Part shown: piece after piece, positions 35,777 to 45,314 of the stretch
Layout of the letters: the number at the start of each line of letters is the position of its first letter
How positions within the stretch are numbered: position 1 is the stretch's first letter
Assembly: GCF_900101505.1 (NCBI RefSeq)
Contig: NZ_FMZI01000003.1
Coordinates: 248,001 to 312,000 of the forward strand
Source of the DNA: Antarctobacter albus
GTDB taxonomy: Bacteria > Pseudomonadota > Alphaproteobacteria > Rhodobacterales > Rhodobacteraceae
DNA: 64,000 nucleotides
Reading direction: 5' to 3'
Made by a program: the position numbers and the translations under genes
Notes under the pieces: generated by a model
Database searches by the model: none
The model's input: the letters and a program-made list of their open reading frames with translations, nothing else
What the model was told of the DNA's origin: nothing

Positions 35777-37063
35777 ATGGCTCTGGACACGCAAACAGGC
35801 ATCGCCCAGTACGATGCACCGGAAAAAGACCTCTACGAAGTCGGCGAAATGCCCCCGATGGGCTACGTCCCCAAGAAGATGTACGCTTGGGCGATCCGCC
35901 GTGACCGTCATGGCGACCCGGAGCAGAGCTTTCAGCAGGAAGTGGTCGACGTCTGGGACATCGACAGCCACGAGGTGCTGGTTCTCGTCATGGCCGCCGG
36001 CGTCAACTACAACGGCGTCTGGGCCGGCAAGGGCGTTCCGATCTCTCCCTTCGACGTGCATGGCCAGGACTTCCACGTTGCGGGCTCCGACGCCTCGGGC
36101 ATCGTCTGGAAAGTCGGTGACAAGGTGAAGAACTGGAAAGTGGGCGACGAGGTTGTCATCCACTGCAACCAGGACGACGGCGACGACGAGGAATGCAACG
36201 GCGGCGACCCGATGTTCTCGCCCAGCCAGCGGATCTGGGGCTACGAGACCGGCGACGGGTCTTTCGCTCAGTTCACCAAGGTGCAGGCCCAGCAGCTGAT
36301 GCCGCGCCCCAAGCACCTGACCTGGGAAGAAAGCGCCTGCTACACGCTGACGCTGGCCACTGCCTACCGGATGCTCTTCGGCCACCACCCGCATGAGCTC
36401 AAGCCCGGCCAGAACGTCCTGGTCTGGGGCGCATCGGGCGGTCTCGGCTCCTACGCGATCCAGCTGGCGAACACCGCCGGTGCCAATGCGATCGGCGTGA
36501 TCTCGGACGAGAGCAAGCGCCAGTTCGTGATGGACCAGGGCGCCAAGGGCGTCATCAACCGCAAGGACTTCAACTGCTGGGGCCAGCTGCCCACAGTCAA
36601 CACGCCGGAATACAATGCGTGGCTGAAAGAGGCGCGCAAGTTCGGCAAGGCGATCTGGGACATCACCGGCAAGGGTGTGAGCGTCGACATGGTCTTTGAA
36701 CACCCCGGCGAGGCGACCTTCCCGGTCTCCACCCTGGTGGTCAAGAAGGGCGGCATCGTGGTGATCTGTGCCGGTACTTCGGGCTACAACTGTACCTTTG
36801 ACGTGCGCTACATGTGGATGCATCAGAAGCGCCTGCAGGGCTCGCACTTCGCCAACCTCAAGCAGGCCGCCTCGGCCAACCGCCTGATGATCGAGCGCCG
36901 TCTTGATCCCTGCATGTCCGAGGTTTTCCCCTGGAACGAGATCCCGGCCGCGCACACCAAGATGATGAACAACGAGCACAAGCCCGGCAACATGTCGGTC
37001 CTGGTGCAGGCGCCCAAGACCGGGCTGCGCACGCTCGAGGACTGCCTGGACGCGCGCAAGTAA
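35777..37063 (+). CDS. ccr: Crotonyl-CoA carboxylase/reductase
   Basis: This 428-residue medium-chain dehydrogenase-family enzyme reductively carboxylates crotonyl-CoA to (2S)-ethylmalonyl-CoA using NADPH and CO2; it is the hallmark of the ethylmalonyl-CoA pathway. The N-terminus YEVGEMPPMGYVPKKMYAW, AAGVNYNGVWA with the CO2-binding Asn, and WGASGGLGSYAIQLA (NADPH Rossmann) are visible, and HFANLKQA lies in the C-terminal part. The length is normal. An AACAGGAGG ribosome site precedes the ATG. Confidence 0.97.
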   Translation: MALDTQTGIAQYDAPEKDLYEVGEMPPMGYVPKKMYAWAIRRDRHGDPEQSFQQEVVDVWDIDSHEVLVLVMAAGVNYNGVWAGKGVPISPFDVHGQDFHVAGSDASGIVWKVGDKVKNWKVGDEVVIHCNQDDGDDEECNGGDPMFSPSQRIWGYETGDGSFAQFTKVQAQQLMPRPKHLTWEESACYTLTLATAYRMLFGHHPHELKPGQNVLVWGASGGLGSYAIQLANTAGANAIGVISDESKRQFVMDQGAKGVINRKDFNCWGQLPTVNTPEYNAWLKEARKFGKAIWDITGKGVSVDMVFEHPGEATFPVSTLVVKKGGIVVICAGTSGYNCTFDVRYMWMHQKRLQGSHFANLKQAASANRLMIERRLDPCMSEVFPWNEIPAAHTKMMNNEHKPGNMSVLVQAPKTGLRTLEDCLDARK

Positions 37064-37091
37064 GAATCTCATCGGTCTGACAGACCTTCCG

Positions 37092-37128
37092 ACGCCCGCG
37101 AATCGCCCCCCGGCATCGCGGGCGTTTT
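37092..37128 (+). terminator. Rho-independent terminator of ccr
   Basis: ACGCCCGCGA pairs with TCGCGGGCGT across a 14-base loop and is followed by TTT, starting 29 bases after the ccr stop. Confidence 0.8.
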
Positions 37129-37279
37129 ACGTTCCCGCGGTCACCTCAAAGCTTTCAGTCACTTGGCGAGACGCCCCCTCGCTATTTCTGGGGAGTTAGA
37201 TTCCGTGAATTTTGCGCTCTCCCGGCGCATGCTAGAGTTGTCTTAATGAAGCGTTAACCATCTATGCACGAGGCTGATC

Positions 37280-37489
37280 ATGGGACATGACTGGATTTTG
37301 GACGTTCTCACCGACCTGAAAACATTCGCACGCGCCAACGGCATGCCGTCGCTGGCCGCGCAACTGGATGATGCCGCATTCGTGGCACAGGCGGAGATCA
37401 CGTCCCAGGCCGAGGGTAATGGCATTGGGCTTTTTGTCGGGAAACGCACCGCGACTGGACGGGCTGATCGAGCGGCTCGAATCCGCTGA
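37280..37489 (+). CDS. Small protein overlapping the start of luxR
   Basis: This ORF encodes 69 residues starting MGHDWILDVLTDLKTFARAN. The first 45 or so residues look like a genuine acidic, helical domain (LAAQLDDAAFVAQAEI) that I associate with small ORFs upstream of roseobacter LuxR genes. The 3' 71 bases overlap luxR in another frame. A GAGG ribosome site precedes the ATG. Coupled translation of the small protein and LuxR is likely. Function unknown. Confidence 0.6.
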   Translation: MGHDWILDVLTDLKTFARANGMPSLAAQLDDAAFVAQAEITSQAEGNGIGLFVGKRTATGRADRAARIR

Positions 37490-38156
37490 AGGACTCGAGG
37501 ATCTGCAGATCCTCATAGAGGAACTGCGCGACAGGTACGGGGTCGATCACATTGTCTATCATTGGGTCAACAGCAATGGCGAACAATACGGGTGCGGGAC
37601 ATATGACCTGGAATGGGTCAACCGCTACCTCGATAAGGGCTATCTGCGTGTCGATCCGGTGGTGGCAGGGTGTTACCAGAGATTCCACCCGGTCGACTGG
37701 AAGCGGCTGGACTGGTCCAGCAAGGCGGCGCGAGCCCTCATGCAGGATGCCATCGCCTATGGAATCGGCAACCAGGGCTATTCGATTCCGCTGCGCGGAC
37801 CGAACGGCCAGTTCGCCCTGTTCTCTCTCTCGCACAATTGCAGCGACGAAGAATGGGAGGACTTCACGATAAGCAACCGGCGCGACCTGATCCTGGTGGC
37901 GCATTACTTCAACCAGAAGGCACTGGAATTCGAACCGGGACGCACACCTGACCCAGCTCAGCCCTTGTCCCCGCGCGAGATCGAAGCCATGACCCTCCTC
38001 GCCGTGGGCTATAGCCGGGCGCAAGCCGCTGATACCCTTTCGATTTCCGAGCATACCCTTCGGGTCTACGTCGAAAGCGCCCGCCATAAACTGGGTGCGC
38101 TGAACACTACTCACGCGGTCGCCCGGGCGCTCAGCCGGGGGGTGATCGTGGTCTGA
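37419..38156 (+). CDS. luxR: LuxR-family autoinducer-binding transcriptional regulator
   Basis: This 245-residue protein has an N-terminal autoinducer-binding domain (YHWVNSNGEQYGCGTYDLEW and the Asp-containing YLRVDPVVAGC near residue 85) and a C-terminal HTH with LSPREIEAMTLLAVGYS and ISEHTLRVYVESARHKLGA. The lux synthase gene follows after 113 bases, so the pair probably responds to an acyl-homoserine lactone made by it. The start at 37419 was chosen for its GAGGG ribosome site; the frame is open 51 bases further up. It is not possible to name the signal molecule. Confidence 0.9.
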   Translation: MALGFLSGNAPRLDGLIERLESAEGLEDLQILIEELRDRYGVDHIVYHWVNSNGEQYGCGTYDLEWVNRYLDKGYLRVDPVVAGCYQRFHPVDWKRLDWSSKAARALMQDAIAYGIGNQGYSIPLRGPNGQFALFSLSHNCSDEEWEDFTISNRRDLILVAHYFNQKALEFEPGRTPDPAQPLSPREIEAMTLLAVGYSRAQAADTLSISEHTLRVYVESARHKLGALNTTHAVARALSRGVIVV

Positions 38157-38269
38157 GGACGCGCTTTGGTAAAGCCTGCGTTCTAGCAGCGCGCGCTCAG
38201 GTTGAATCCCGTTAACCATTCCAGCGGCAATCTTTCCCCATCGAATACACATTCCGAGGGGAAAACGAA

Positions 38270-38911
38270 ATGATCCGCTACATCTACGGCACCGACCTGC
38301 ACAAGTTCCCGAAGCTGGCTGAATCCATGTTCCGCGACCGCGCGGACCAGTTCAAGACGCGCCTGGGCTGGGAAGTCAGCGTCGACGAAGAGACCGGTTA
38401 CGAGCGTGACGAATACGATGACGAGAACCCGCTTTACGTCATTTGGGAAAACGCCGACGGCACGCATGGGGGCTCCATGCGCCTGTTGCCTACCACGGGC
38501 CGCACGATGGTGAACGATCATTTCGTCCACCTGACCGACGGCGTGCGCATCCAGTCGCCTCTAATCTGGGAGTGCACGCGTTTTTGCCTGTCCCGAGGTG
38601 CGACACCGGGTGTCGCGGCGGCCCTGATGCTGGCTGGCGGCGAGGTCATGCAGGAATTCGGTGTGGAACATTACGTCGGCGTTTTCGATGCCCGCATGGT
38701 GCGGATCTATCGCCGCATCGGGTCCTCTCCCGAGGTTCTGGGCAGCCAGGGCCAGGGCCGCGAACAGATCAGTGTCGGCCTGTGGGAGTTCACGCCCGAG
38801 GGCCAGGCCCAGGTGTCGAAGAGCGCGGGCATCACACCGGAAATGTCCAAGCGCTGGTTCGCGCTGTCCTTTGGTCAGATCGTCCAGCCCAAGGAACTTG
38901 CGGCCGCCTGA
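38270..38911 (+). CDS. luxI: Acyl-homoserine-lactone synthase (LuxI family)
   Basis: This 213-residue enzyme makes an acyl-homoserine lactone from S-adenosylmethionine and an acyl carrier. It has the N-terminal MFRDRADQFKTRLGWEV with conserved Arg24 and Trp34, the acidic group YERDEYDDENPLYVI, then GSMRLLPTTG and the ECTRFCL segment with the conserved Glu and Arg. The acyl length cannot be read from sequence. The adjacent luxR makes a complete quorum-sensing unit. A strong terminator follows. Confidence 0.95.
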   Translation: MIRYIYGTDLHKFPKLAESMFRDRADQFKTRLGWEVSVDEETGYERDEYDDENPLYVIWENADGTHGGSMRLLPTTGRTMVNDHFVHLTDGVRIQSPLIWECTRFCLSRGATPGVAAALMLAGGEVMQEFGVEHYVGVFDARMVRIYRRIGSSPEVLGSQGQGREQISVGLWEFTPEGQAQVSKSAGITPEMSKRWFALSFGQIVQPKELAAA

Positions 38912-38937
38912 GAGCGACCGGACAGGGCAGCCGACAG

Positions 38938-38975
38938 GCGCGCGTGGGCAGACGCCCGCGCGCGCTTTTTCTTGT
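38938..38975 (+). terminator. Rho-independent terminator of luxI
   Basis: A 12-base stem with one G-T pair (38938-38949 with 38954-38965) and a 4-base loop is followed by TTTTTCTT, 26 bases after the luxI stop. Confidence 0.85.
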
Positions 38976-39080
38976 CCGGACGGTGAGTGCGGTTGGCAAG
39001 AGCGGCCTCTTAAGTTTTCACCGGGAAGATGTGGCAAAGGGTTCTGGTGGCCGCGCTTGGCGCGGGATAGGGTGCGCCGC

Positions 39081-40616
39081 ATGACAGTTCCCGCCCTTGT
39101 ATTCTCCGATGATCAGGCCGCCGCCTATGACAGCGTGACCGAGCTTTTGCGCGGCGCGGGTGTCGATCTTGATGAAGGGCTGTGCCTGCCCGCGCAGGAA
39201 GGCCGGTCGCGCGTCATGGCACTGATGGGAAAGGCGGGTAGCGGCAAGACATTGCTTCTGGCCGAACTGGTCAAGGCACTGGAAGCGGTCGGGGTCGAGA
39301 CCGTTTCGGGCGACTACGAAAGCCGCCGTGCCCGCGAGAAGCGGACGCTGGCAGTGCTGGCGCCCACCAACAAGGCGGCCAGCGTGTTGCGGATGCGCGG
39401 CGTGCCCGCGACCACCATTCACCGCATCATCTATACCCCGGTCTATGACCCCGAATATGAACGCGTCGCCGAATGGCTGATGGGCAACGAGGACGAACGG
39501 CCCGAGATCGAGGGGCTGGCCGATATCGCCCTGGATCGGGCGCTTGCCGTCTACGAACAACACAAGTCTATCCCGGCGGCGCTGGCGGCGGCGGGACTGC
39601 GCGGCAGCGATTTCATCACCGGCTGGAAGCGACGGGAAGAACCGCTAGACATCGGTTTTGTCGACGAATCCTCGATGCTGGACGAACGACAGTTCGACGA
39701 CCTCTGCGAGATATTTCCCAACCTCGTCCTCTTTGGCGATCCCGCACAGCTGGCACCTGTGAACCAGTCGGGCAAGATGGTCTTCGACGGGATGAAGGAC
39801 AGCCAGAAACGCGAGCTGCACCGCATCCACCGGCAGGAGGCGGACAACCCGATCCTGGACCTCGCCCATGCCCTGGCGGATCCGGCACTGGGGTTCGGAG
39901 ACTTCGAGCGCATGATCGAAGAGGCCGCCCGCAAGGATGATCGCGTGGTCTACGCCAACCGGGTCGAGGTGGACCTGATGGCGCGTTCGCCGGTGCTGGT
40001 CTGGCGCAATGCCACTCGGATCCGGCTGATCAATGCATTTCGCCGGGTGCATGACGCACCCGAGGACAGCCTTCTGCCCGGAGAGCCGCTGATTTGCGAC
40101 GGGATCGAGCTGCCGCTGAAACATCGGCGCAAGCGGCTGGACCTGGAGGCGCGGGGGCTGATCAAGGGCGCCCAGGTGATTTACCTCGGCCCGGGCAAAA
40201 AGCCGGGGTTCTCGCGGTTGCATGTCGTGGGCGCGATCGAGCCGCAGGTCTCGGCCGCTTCGATCGTCAAGATCGAGAAGCCCGAGGAGGAGGAGCCCTT
40301 CATTCCCTTCGCGGCGCGGATGGGGGCCACCTTTCTGCATGGTGCGGCGGTGACGATCCACAAGGCCCAGGGCTCGCAGTGGGAGGAGGTGCAGGTCTTT
40401 GCGCCGGATCTCTACGCGGCGGCGCGGACCGGTCGGAACGAAGCCGGGCAACCGCTGTGGAAGCGGCTGGCCTATGTGGCGATCACCCGCGCGCAATCGC
40501 GGCTGTACTGGGTTGTGCGTAATAGGCTGTCACGCCCGTCGGGGGCGTTGCGTGTCGATGACCTGAGCGCGCCGGCGGCCCCGCTGGAACTAACGGCTGA
40601 AGATCCGGCACTCTGA
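39081..40616 (+). CDS. RecD-like ATP-dependent DNA helicase
   Basis: This 511-residue superfamily 1B-type helicase has Walker A in MGKAGSGKTLL near residue 50, APTNKAASVLRMRG (motif Ia), Walker B in FVDESSMLD, LVLFGDPAQLAPV (motif III), and TIHKAQGSQW plus VAITRAQSRLYWV (motifs V and VI) at the C-terminus. It resembles RecD2-like enzymes but is shorter than full RecD2. The start MTVPALVF follows AGGGTG; the 140 residues upstream in frame overlap luxI in another frame and are rejected. No recB or recC is nearby. Confidence 0.88.
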   Translation: MTVPALVFSDDQAAAYDSVTELLRGAGVDLDEGLCLPAQEGRSRVMALMGKAGSGKTLLLAELVKALEAVGVETVSGDYESRRAREKRTLAVLAPTNKAASVLRMRGVPATTIHRIIYTPVYDPEYERVAEWLMGNEDERPEIEGLADIALDRALAVYEQHKSIPAALAAAGLRGSDFITGWKRREEPLDIGFVDESSMLDERQFDDLCEIFPNLVLFGDPAQLAPVNQSGKMVFDGMKDSQKRELHRIHRQEADNPILDLAHALADPALGFGDFERMIEEAARKDDRVVYANRVEVDLMARSPVLVWRNATRIRLINAFRRVHDAPEDSLLPGEPLICDGIELPLKHRRKRLDLEARGLIKGAQVIYLGPGKKPGFSRLHVVGAIEPQVSAASIVKIEKPEEEEPFIPFAARMGATFLHGAAVTIHKAQGSQWEEVQVFAPDLYAAARTGRNEAGQPLWKRLAYVAITRAQSRLYWVVRNRLSRPSGALRVDDLSAPAAPLELTAEDPAL

Positions 40617-40760
40617 CAGATCGAAAACCCGAGGGTGTCGCCGGGCCGGGACTGTTTGCGGCTGTGCCGCAAAGGCGCCCGCCCGCCGACCCGTTGAACA
40701 GGCTCCGCCTGTTTTCGATGTGCCGCGTCCCTGTGCAAGGGCCGGACGCCGGGATGCAGA

Positions 40761-41768
40761 TCAGGCCAGTTGCACGATCTGCTTGCCGGTATTGCCGCCC
40801 GTCAGCATCGAGATGAAGGCCGCCGGCGCGTTTTCCAACCCCTGCGCCACGTCCTCGAGAAAGCTGATGTCGCCGGCGGCGACCCTGGGTGTCATTTCCT
40901 CCAGGAACGCCGGATAGCCGTCCCAATGGTCGAAGATGATGAACCCGTTGACCGAGAGGCGCTTGACCAGGATCGATCGCCAGACCTTTGGCAACCGGTC
41001 CTCTGTGCCGTCGGCGCCGCCGTACCAGGCGATTGTGCCGCAGATCGGGATACGGCCATGCGTGTTCATCAGCGGCATGACCGCCTCCAGCACCTTGCCG
41101 CCGGTATTCTCCCAGTAGATGTCGATGCCATCCGGGACCTCGGCGGCAATCGCCTCGCGCAGGGCGCAGGCGCGGTGGTCGATGGCGGCGTCGAAGCCGA
41201 AGCGTTCTGTCGCCAGCCGGCATTTCTCGGCCCCGCCCGCGATGGCGACGGTCCGCAGGCCTGCGGCCTTGGCCAACTGGCCGACCAGTGAGCCGACCGG
41301 CCCGGTCGCAGCGGCGACGGCCAGGGTTTCGCCTGCCTTTGGACGACCGAAGTCCCGCAGGCCCGTCCAGGCGGTGAAGCCCGGCATGCCGAGAACGCCA
41401 AGCGCCGTGGTGGGCGGCAGGCGGTCGTCGAGCTTGCGCAACCCCTGTGCGGGAACGACCGCGTGGCTGGCCCAGCCGGTCATGCCCGTCACCAGATCGC
41501 CTTCGGCGAAGGCCTCGTCGCGCGAGGCAATGACGCGGCCAACGCCCTGTCCGACCATCGTGCCGTCTATGTCGACCGAGGCGGCATAGCTGCCCGCATC
41601 GTCCATCCGCCCCCGCATGTAAGGGTCAAGCGACAGGTGCGTGACCTCGACAAACACCTCGCCCGCGCCCGGGGCCGGCATCGGCGCCTCTTTCAGCGCA
41701 AAATCTTCGGGCACGGGCAGGCCGGACGGGCGGCGGGCGAGGGCGATGCGGCGCATCTGGCTGGACAT
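40761..41768 (-). CDS. NADP-dependent medium-chain oxidoreductase (CurA/leukotriene B4 dehydrogenase type)
   Basis: This 335-residue protein is a zinc-free alcohol dehydrogenase-like enzyme that usually reduces the double bond of alpha,beta-unsaturated ketones. The family features LSLDPYMRGRM, the VGQGVG loop, AAATGPVGSLVGQLAKAAG (NADPH-binding) and YWENTGGKVLEA are present. The start at 41768 has AAGGAG. It is divergent from the acyl-CoA ligase gene with 97 bases between. Confidence 0.88.
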   Translation of the reverse strand: MSSQMRRIALARRPSGLPVPEDFALKEAPMPAPGAGEVFVEVTHLSLDPYMRGRMDDAGSYAASVDIDGTMVGQGVGRVIASRDEAFAEGDLVTGMTGWASHAVVPAQGLRKLDDRLPPTTALGVLGMPGFTAWTGLRDFGRPKAGETLAVAAATGPVGSLVGQLAKAAGLRTVAIAGGAEKCRLATERFGFDAAIDHRACALREAIAAEVPDGIDIYWENTGGKVLEAVMPLMNTHGRIPICGTIAWYGGADGTEDRLPKVWRSILVKRLSVNGFIIFDHWDGYPAFLEEMTPRVAAGDISFLEDVAQGLENAPAAFISMLTGGNTGKQIVQLA

Positions 41769-41865
41769 GGGCACTCCTTGCGTCACTTTCTGGAAAAACG
41801 GTTGCACGGTGGCAATGCTCGCGCGCAGTCTAACCGGACGCAGGCAGACGGCAAGGGAGGGCCAG

Positions 41866-43500
41866 ATGCAAGGCATGATGATGCATATGCCGTTGAGGAT
41901 CATCGAGATTCTCGACTACGCGGCACAGGCGCACCCGGGAGGAGAGATCGTCTCGGTCCGGACCGAGGGGGACATTCACCGCGAAACCTATGCCGAGGCC
42001 TTTGCCCGCGCCGGGCAGTTGGCGCATGGGCTGGCCGCCCTGGGGGTCAGCGACGGCGACCGCGTGGCGACACTGGCCTGGAACGGCTACCGCCACTTCG
42101 AGCTGTATTATGCGATCAGCGGAATGGGCGCGGTCTGCCACACGATCAACCCGCGTCTCTCTGCCGAGCAGATGTTGTACATCATCGGGCACGCCTCGGA
42201 CCGGGTGATTTGCGTGGATCTAACCTTTGTGCCGATCGTCGAGGCGCTGGCGGACCATTTGCCCGAGGGGCTGACGCTGGTGGCGATGACGGACCGGGCG
42301 CATATGCCGGACAGCAAGCTGGACTGGCTGTGCTACGAGGACCTGTTGGAAGGGCAACCCAGTGCCTATGACTGGCCAGTGATGTCCGAGGACAGCGCGG
42401 CGGGGCTTTGTTACACCTCGGGCACCACGGGGAACCCAAAGGGGGCGCTGTATTCGCATCGCTCGACCGTGCTGCATGCGCTTTACCTGGCGGTGACGGT
42501 GCCGCGGTCGCTGCATGAGGGCGCGCGTATCCTGCCGGTGGTTCCCATGTTCCACGTCAATTCCTGGGGCCTGCCCTATGCGGCGCCACTGGTGGGGGCC
42601 TCGCTGATCATGCCGGGGGGCAAGCTGGACGGTGCCTCTGTCTTCGACCTGATGGAAGAGGAAAAGGTGACGGCCTCCTGGGGCGTGCCAACCGTCTGGC
42701 TGGGGCTTCGGGCCGAGGTGGAACAGCGCGAGGCGGTGCCCTCGGCGCTGGACCAGCTGGTGATCGGCGGGTCTGCGGCGCCGCGGGCGATGATCGAGTT
42801 CTTCGAGAAACGCGGGGTGGATGTCTGCCACGCCTGGGGCATGACAGAAATGAGCCCGGTGGGCACGCATGGACAATTGTCCAAACCGATGCACGAGTTG
42901 CCCTTCGATGAGCGCATGGCGTTGAAGGCAAAACAGGGACGGCGGGTCTTTGGGGTCGAATTGCGGATCGACGGCGAGGACGGCAAGCCTCTGCCTCATG
43001 ACGGCACATCCTCCGGAGAGCTGCACGTGCGGGGGAACACGATCATATCCGGTTATTTCGGCGATGAAGACGCGACAGAGGGGGCCTTCGATGCCGACGG
43101 CTGGTTCGGGACCGGTGACGTGGCAGTGATCGACGAACTTGGTTTCCTGGCCATCCAGGACAGGGCCAAGGACCTGATCAAGTCGGGGGGCGAATGGATC
43201 AGTTCGCTGGACCTCGAGAACATCGCGATGGGGCATCCCAAGGTTGCCAGTTGCGCGGTTATCGCGGTGTCGCATCCCAAGTGGGAGGAACGTCCCTTGC
43301 TGGTGGTGGTCCCGCGCCAGGCCGATGATCCGCCGGACCTGGAGGAGATTCACGAGATGATGCTGGAGCATCTGGCGAAATGGCAGTTGCCGGACGCGAT
43401 GGAATGCGTCGAAGACCTGCCGCTGACAGCGACGGGCAAGGTATCGAAACTGACCCTGCGCAAGCGTTTTTCGGACTACGTGCTGCCCGATGCTGGCTGA
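41866..43500 (+). CDS. Acyl-CoA ligase (DmdB-like)
   Basis: This 544-residue AMP-forming enzyme activates a carboxylic acid to its CoA thioester. The P-loop is CYTSGTTGNPKGALYSHRS, HAWGMTEMSPVG is in the adenylation core, and DRAKDLIKSGGEWIS is the hinge with the Lys in TATGKVSKLTLRK at the end. The N-terminus (MQGMMMHMPLRIIEILDYAA) is similar to 3-methylmercaptopropionyl-CoA ligase (DmdB), but medium-chain fatty-acid ligases look the same by eye. Ribosome site AAGGGAGGG. It overlaps the MaoC gene by 11 bases. Confidence 0.85.
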   Translation: MQGMMMHMPLRIIEILDYAAQAHPGGEIVSVRTEGDIHRETYAEAFARAGQLAHGLAALGVSDGDRVATLAWNGYRHFELYYAISGMGAVCHTINPRLSAEQMLYIIGHASDRVICVDLTFVPIVEALADHLPEGLTLVAMTDRAHMPDSKLDWLCYEDLLEGQPSAYDWPVMSEDSAAGLCYTSGTTGNPKGALYSHRSTVLHALYLAVTVPRSLHEGARILPVVPMFHVNSWGLPYAAPLVGASLIMPGGKLDGASVFDLMEEEKVTASWGVPTVWLGLRAEVEQREAVPSALDQLVIGGSAAPRAMIEFFEKRGVDVCHAWGMTEMSPVGTHGQLSKPMHELPFDERMALKAKQGRRVFGVELRIDGEDGKPLPHDGTSSGELHVRGNTIISGYFGDEDATEGAFDADGWFGTGDVAVIDELGFLAIQDRAKDLIKSGGEWISSLDLENIAMGHPKVASCAVIAVSHPKWEERPLLVVVPRQADDPPDLEEIHEMMLEHLAKWQLPDAMECVEDLPLTATGKVSKLTLRKRFSDYVLPDAG

Positions 43501-43933
43501 CGACCTGAGGGACATGGCGCCGCGCGCGAGCGGCTGGGTGACGCTGGACGCGGCACGGGTCAGGCTGTTCGCCGATGCCACGGAGGACTGGCAGTTCATC
43601 CACCTGGACGAGGAACGGTCGGCGGCCGAAACGCCCTTTGGCGGCTGTGTCGCGCACGGGTTCCTGACGCTGTCGATGCTGTCCAAGATGTCCTACGAGG
43701 TGATGGAGGGGCTCGAGGGCGTCAGGTCCAGCATCAACTACGGCTTCGACCGCATCCGCTTCGTCTCGCCGGTCCGGGTGGGGCGTCGGATCCGGGGGCG
43801 TTTTACCGTGGCCAGTGTCGACGAACGCGACGGCTGTCTTGACGTGCATTGGGACGTGGAGGTCGAGATCGAGGGCGCCGAGCGGCCGGCGCTGGCCGCC
43901 AACTGGATCACGCGGTTGTACTTGGACGGGTAG
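43490..43933 (+). CDS. MaoC-family hydratase
   Basis: This 147-residue hot-dog protein contains the hydratase-2-like motif FIHLDEERSAAETPFGGCVAHGFLTLSML, where Asp and His are catalytic in R-specific enoyl-CoA hydratases. It overlaps the preceding ligase by 11 bases and precedes an acyl-CoA dehydrogenase, so it probably hydrates the enoyl-CoA made from the same substrate. Confidence 0.88.
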   Translation: MLADDLRDMAPRASGWVTLDAARVRLFADATEDWQFIHLDEERSAAETPFGGCVAHGFLTLSMLSKMSYEVMEGLEGVRSSINYGFDRIRFVSPVRVGRRIRGRFTVASVDERDGCLDVHWDVEVEIEGAERPALAANWITRLYLDG

Positions 43934-44027
43934 CGACGACCACACATGGAACGGCGCGACGCCCATCCGCCCACCCGTGCGCGCCGCTCCATGCGCGGGC
44001 GGCGAGGGGCTGTCGAGAGGAGGGGAC

Positions 44028-45263
44028 ATGGACCTGGGGATGACGGAGCGTGTGCGCCTACTGGTGACGCAGGTGCGAGAGATGATCGACGAGGAGATCG
44101 CGCCGCTGGATGCCGAGTTTCATGCGCTTGTCGGCACGCATCCCTCGGGCAACCGCTTTGCCCTGGTGCCGCGGCAACTGGACATCCTGGACGGGCTGAA
44201 GGCCGAGGCCAGGGCGCGGGGGTTGTGGAATTTCTGGCTGACTGACTCCGACAGGGGCTATGGGCTGACCACGGTGGAATATGCCTACCTGGCCGAGGAA
44301 ATGGGCAAGGTCGGTTTGGCGGCGGAGGTCTTCAACTGCAGCGCGCCGGACACCGGAAACATGGAGGTGCTGGAGCGTTACGGCGAAGACTGGATGAAGG
44401 CGCGCTGGCTGGCGCCCCTGCTGGAGGGAGAAATCCGGTCTGCCTATGTCATGACGGAACCGGATGTCGCCTCTTCGGATGCGGCGCAACTGGCCTTCGA
44501 GGCGCGGCGGGATGGCGATGACTACGTGCTGAACGGAGAGAAATGGTGGATCAGCGGCGCCGGCGATCCGCGCTGTGGGCTGTATATCCTGATGGCCTGT
44601 ACCGACCCCGGTGCGGCACGACATGCCCGGCACACGATGTTCGTCATGGATCCGGGGACCCCCGGAATCGAGGTGTTGCGGCCGATGACCGTCTTTGGCC
44701 AGGATGATGCGCCGCATGGGCACATGCACCTGAGATTCACCGATGTGCGCCTGCCCGCCCGGAATGTCGTTCTGGGCGAGGGGCGCGGCTTTGAGGTGGC
44801 GCAGGGACGGCTGGGTCCGGGGCGCATACACCATTGCATGCGGGCCATCGGCCAGGCGGAGAAAGCATTGGAATTGATGTGCCGCCGGGGCCTGTCGCGC
44901 GAGGCTTTCGGCAAGCGCATCGCCGATCTGGGCGCCAATCACGACATCATCGCCAATGCCCGGATGGAGATCGAGATGGCGCGCCTGTTGTGTCTCAAGG
45001 CGGCCTGGATGATGGACACGGCCGGTGTGCGCGCGGCGCAGCCCTGGATTTCCAAGATCAAGGTGGTGGCGCCGCTGATGGCGGCCCGGGTGGTGGACGA
45101 GGCGATGCAGATGCACGGCGCGGGCGGGATCAGCCAGGACCATGATCTTGCCGCGATGTGGACGCATATCCGCACGTTGCGCTTTGCCGACGGACCCGAT
45201 GCCGTCCACCGGCGACAGGTGGCGCGGGCGGAACTGCGAAAATATGCCAGCGAGAACCACTGA
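44028..45263 (+). CDS. Acyl-CoA dehydrogenase
   Basis: This 411-residue flavoprotein introduces a double bond into acyl-CoA. AYVMTEPDVASSDA binds FAD, YVLNGEKWWISGAG is the middle beta-domain motif, and MHGAGGISQDHDLA lies in the C-terminal helical domain. The catalytic base cannot be placed by eye. It resembles the ACAD10/11-type dehydrogenases that accompany a phosphotransferase, which is the next gene here. Start at 44028 after AGGAGG. Confidence 0.9.
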   Translation: MDLGMTERVRLLVTQVREMIDEEIAPLDAEFHALVGTHPSGNRFALVPRQLDILDGLKAEARARGLWNFWLTDSDRGYGLTTVEYAYLAEEMGKVGLAAEVFNCSAPDTGNMEVLERYGEDWMKARWLAPLLEGEIRSAYVMTEPDVASSDAAQLAFEARRDGDDYVLNGEKWWISGAGDPRCGLYILMACTDPGAARHARHTMFVMDPGTPGIEVLRPMTVFGQDDAPHGHMHLRFTDVRLPARNVVLGEGRGFEVAQGRLGPGRIHHCMRAIGQAEKALELMCRRGLSREAFGKRIADLGANHDIIANARMEIEMARLLCLKAAWMMDTAGVRAAQPWISKIKVVAPLMAARVVDEAMQMHGAGGISQDHDLAAMWTHIRTLRFADGPDAVHRRQVARAELRKYASENH

Positions 45264-45314
45264 CGGGTTCTGTTGCAGGTGAGTATTTGAAGAGAAAAGA
45301 AACAGGGGGGCGGG

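Noticed and set aside
38157-38269. Possible lux box between luxR and luxI
   Set aside because: No convincing 18-20-base dyad of lux-box type could be found in this interval.
38661-39080. 140-codon N-terminal extension of the helicase
   Set aside because: It overlaps luxI in another frame and crosses the luxI terminator; the ATG at 39081 with its ribosome site gives a normal helicase N-terminus.
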